Assembly (NCBI GenBank): GCA_018883305.1
Contig: VEQI01000165.1
Location: 1-7,468 of the forward strand
Source: Limnohabitans sp.
GTDB lineage: Bacteria; Pseudomonadota; Gammaproteobacteria; Burkholderiales; Burkholderiaceae_C
Direction: 5' to 3'
DNA length: 7,468 nucleotides
Part shown: piece after piece, positions 6,971-7,468 of the stretch
How the letters are laid out: the number at the start of each line of letters is the position of its first letter
Numbering within the stretch: position 1 is the stretch's first letter
The notes under the pieces: generated by a model
What the model was told of the DNA's origin: nothing
Databases searched by the model: none
Seen by the model: only the letters and a program-made list of their open reading frames with translations
Program-made: the position numbers and the translations under genes

Positions 6971-7468
6971 GAGATCGTCAATTCATAAAAATCGTGACAC
7001 ACCGAGGCCCCGCCGAAGCCTTCCTTTTGTGCAATCAAGCCCGCGTTCAACACCGTGCCACCCGCCTCGGTGGAAACACCAAAGCTGAAGTAATGCTTGT
7101 CTGCAAAGGTGTGTTTCATCAGGTCCGCCAGCAAGACATCCAGTGCGCCCAGTTCTCTGCCCGCGTCTGAATTGGCCAGGTATTGGGTGTGCACGGTGGT
7201 CCCCACATCAAAGACCAGGGCAGCGGCCATCAGTTGTTCATCCAGCGTGGCTTCATACAGTTGAATTTGCTGCGGGAACAAGCCCATCAAGTAGGTCAAC
7301 TCGGCCACGGAATGCACGGGCGCAGCACCGTGTTGTGCCAGCACGCCTTGCAGCAAGGCATGAAACGGCGCGGGGTCTTGCTGACGGCGCACTTGAATAC
7401 CGGCTTTGCGAGCTTTGTTGACCGTCCAGGTACGCCCTTTGCTGAAGCGATAGGGTGCGCGCAAGTCC
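6967..7468 (-). CDS. FemAB/GNAT-type acyltransferase, C-terminal part
   Basis: The frame is open to the right edge, so only the last 166 residues are visible and the true start lies outside; a TTG near the edge is an internal leucine codon. The fragment has a GNAT-like core: an acceptor-side helix region, then strand pairs LYEATLDEQLMAAALVFDVG and VHTQYLANSDAGRELGALDVL. It ends with HYFSFGVSTEAGGTVLNAGL and IAQKEGFGGASVCHDFYEL. This ending is typical of FemAB-like GNAT proteins often found in polysaccharide loci beside DegT aminotransferases and WxcM/FdtA-like ketoisomerases. By context it may acylate the amino group made by the following aminotransferase; this is inference, since the acyl donor and substrate are not known. 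The stop overlaps the aminotransferase start as ATGA, which points to coupled expression. Confidence 0.75.
   Translation of the reverse strand, partial: DLRAPYRFSKGRTWTVNKARKAGIQVRRQQDPAPFHALLQGVLAQHGAAPVHSVAELTYLMGLFPQQIQLYEATLDEQLMAAALVFDVGTTVHTQYLANSDAGRELGALDVLLADLMKHTFADKHYFSFGVSTEAGGTVLNAGLIAQKEGFGGASVCHDFYELTIS

Noticed and set aside
6137..6988. A 283-codon open frame on the plus strand opposite the aminotransferase and the end of the acyltransferase gene.
   Set aside because: It is a shadow of the high-GC minus-strand genes: low-complexity, His/Gln/Arg-rich translation with no recognisable domain, and it lies fully opposite well-supported enzymes.

Overview
The window is a stretch of a bacterial surface-polysaccharide gene cluster (O-antigen, capsule or exopolysaccharide). 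All nine reading frames lie on the minus strand, so transcription runs from the right edge to the left edge. GC content is fairly high and several proteins resemble betaproteobacterial O-antigen enzymes. A Burkholderiales host, perhaps a Comamonadaceae relative, is my best guess, but it rests on general sequence feel and not on a marker gene.

In transcription order: (1) the C-terminal half of a FemAB/GNAT-type acyltransferase (7468-6967, cut by the edge); (2) a PLP sugar aminotransferase of the FdtB/QdtB 3-aminotransferase type (6970-5873); (3) a GT2 glycosyltransferase (5860-4967); (4) a GT4 glycosyltransferase (4967-3810); (5) a GT11 alpha-1,2-fucosyltransferase-like enzyme (3813-2932); (6) a second GT2 (2935-2129); (7) a PglA/WbpU-like GT4 (2132-1002, GTG start); (8) an SDR sugar-nucleotide reductase/epimerase of the WbpV/WreQ type (1005-64); (9) the first 26 codons of a membrane sugar-phosphate transferase that starts lipid-linked repeat synthesis (80-1, cut by the edge).

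The genes form one very compact operon. Five junctions are 4-nt ATGA or GTGA overlaps, one is a 1-nt TGATG overlap, one is a 17-nt overlap, and the only gap is about 12 nt. There is no room for an internal promoter or terminator between genes, and no non-coding stretch above 300 bases.

Together the genes suggest this scheme. The reductase and the sugar-phosphate transferase supply and load the first sugar (plausibly a 6-deoxy-HexNAc such as QuiNAc) onto undecaprenyl phosphate. Five glycosyltransferases then extend it, one adding fucose or a similar 6-deoxyhexose. The aminotransferase and the acyltransferase make an N-acylated 3-amino-3,6-dideoxyhexose used in the unit. The flippase, polymerase, nucleotide-sugar genes for fucose and the 3,4-ketoisomerase are not in the window. 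No clearly novel system is visible. The most distinctive points are the FemAB-type acyltransferase paired with the 3-aminotransferase, and the predicted fucosylated repeat unit.
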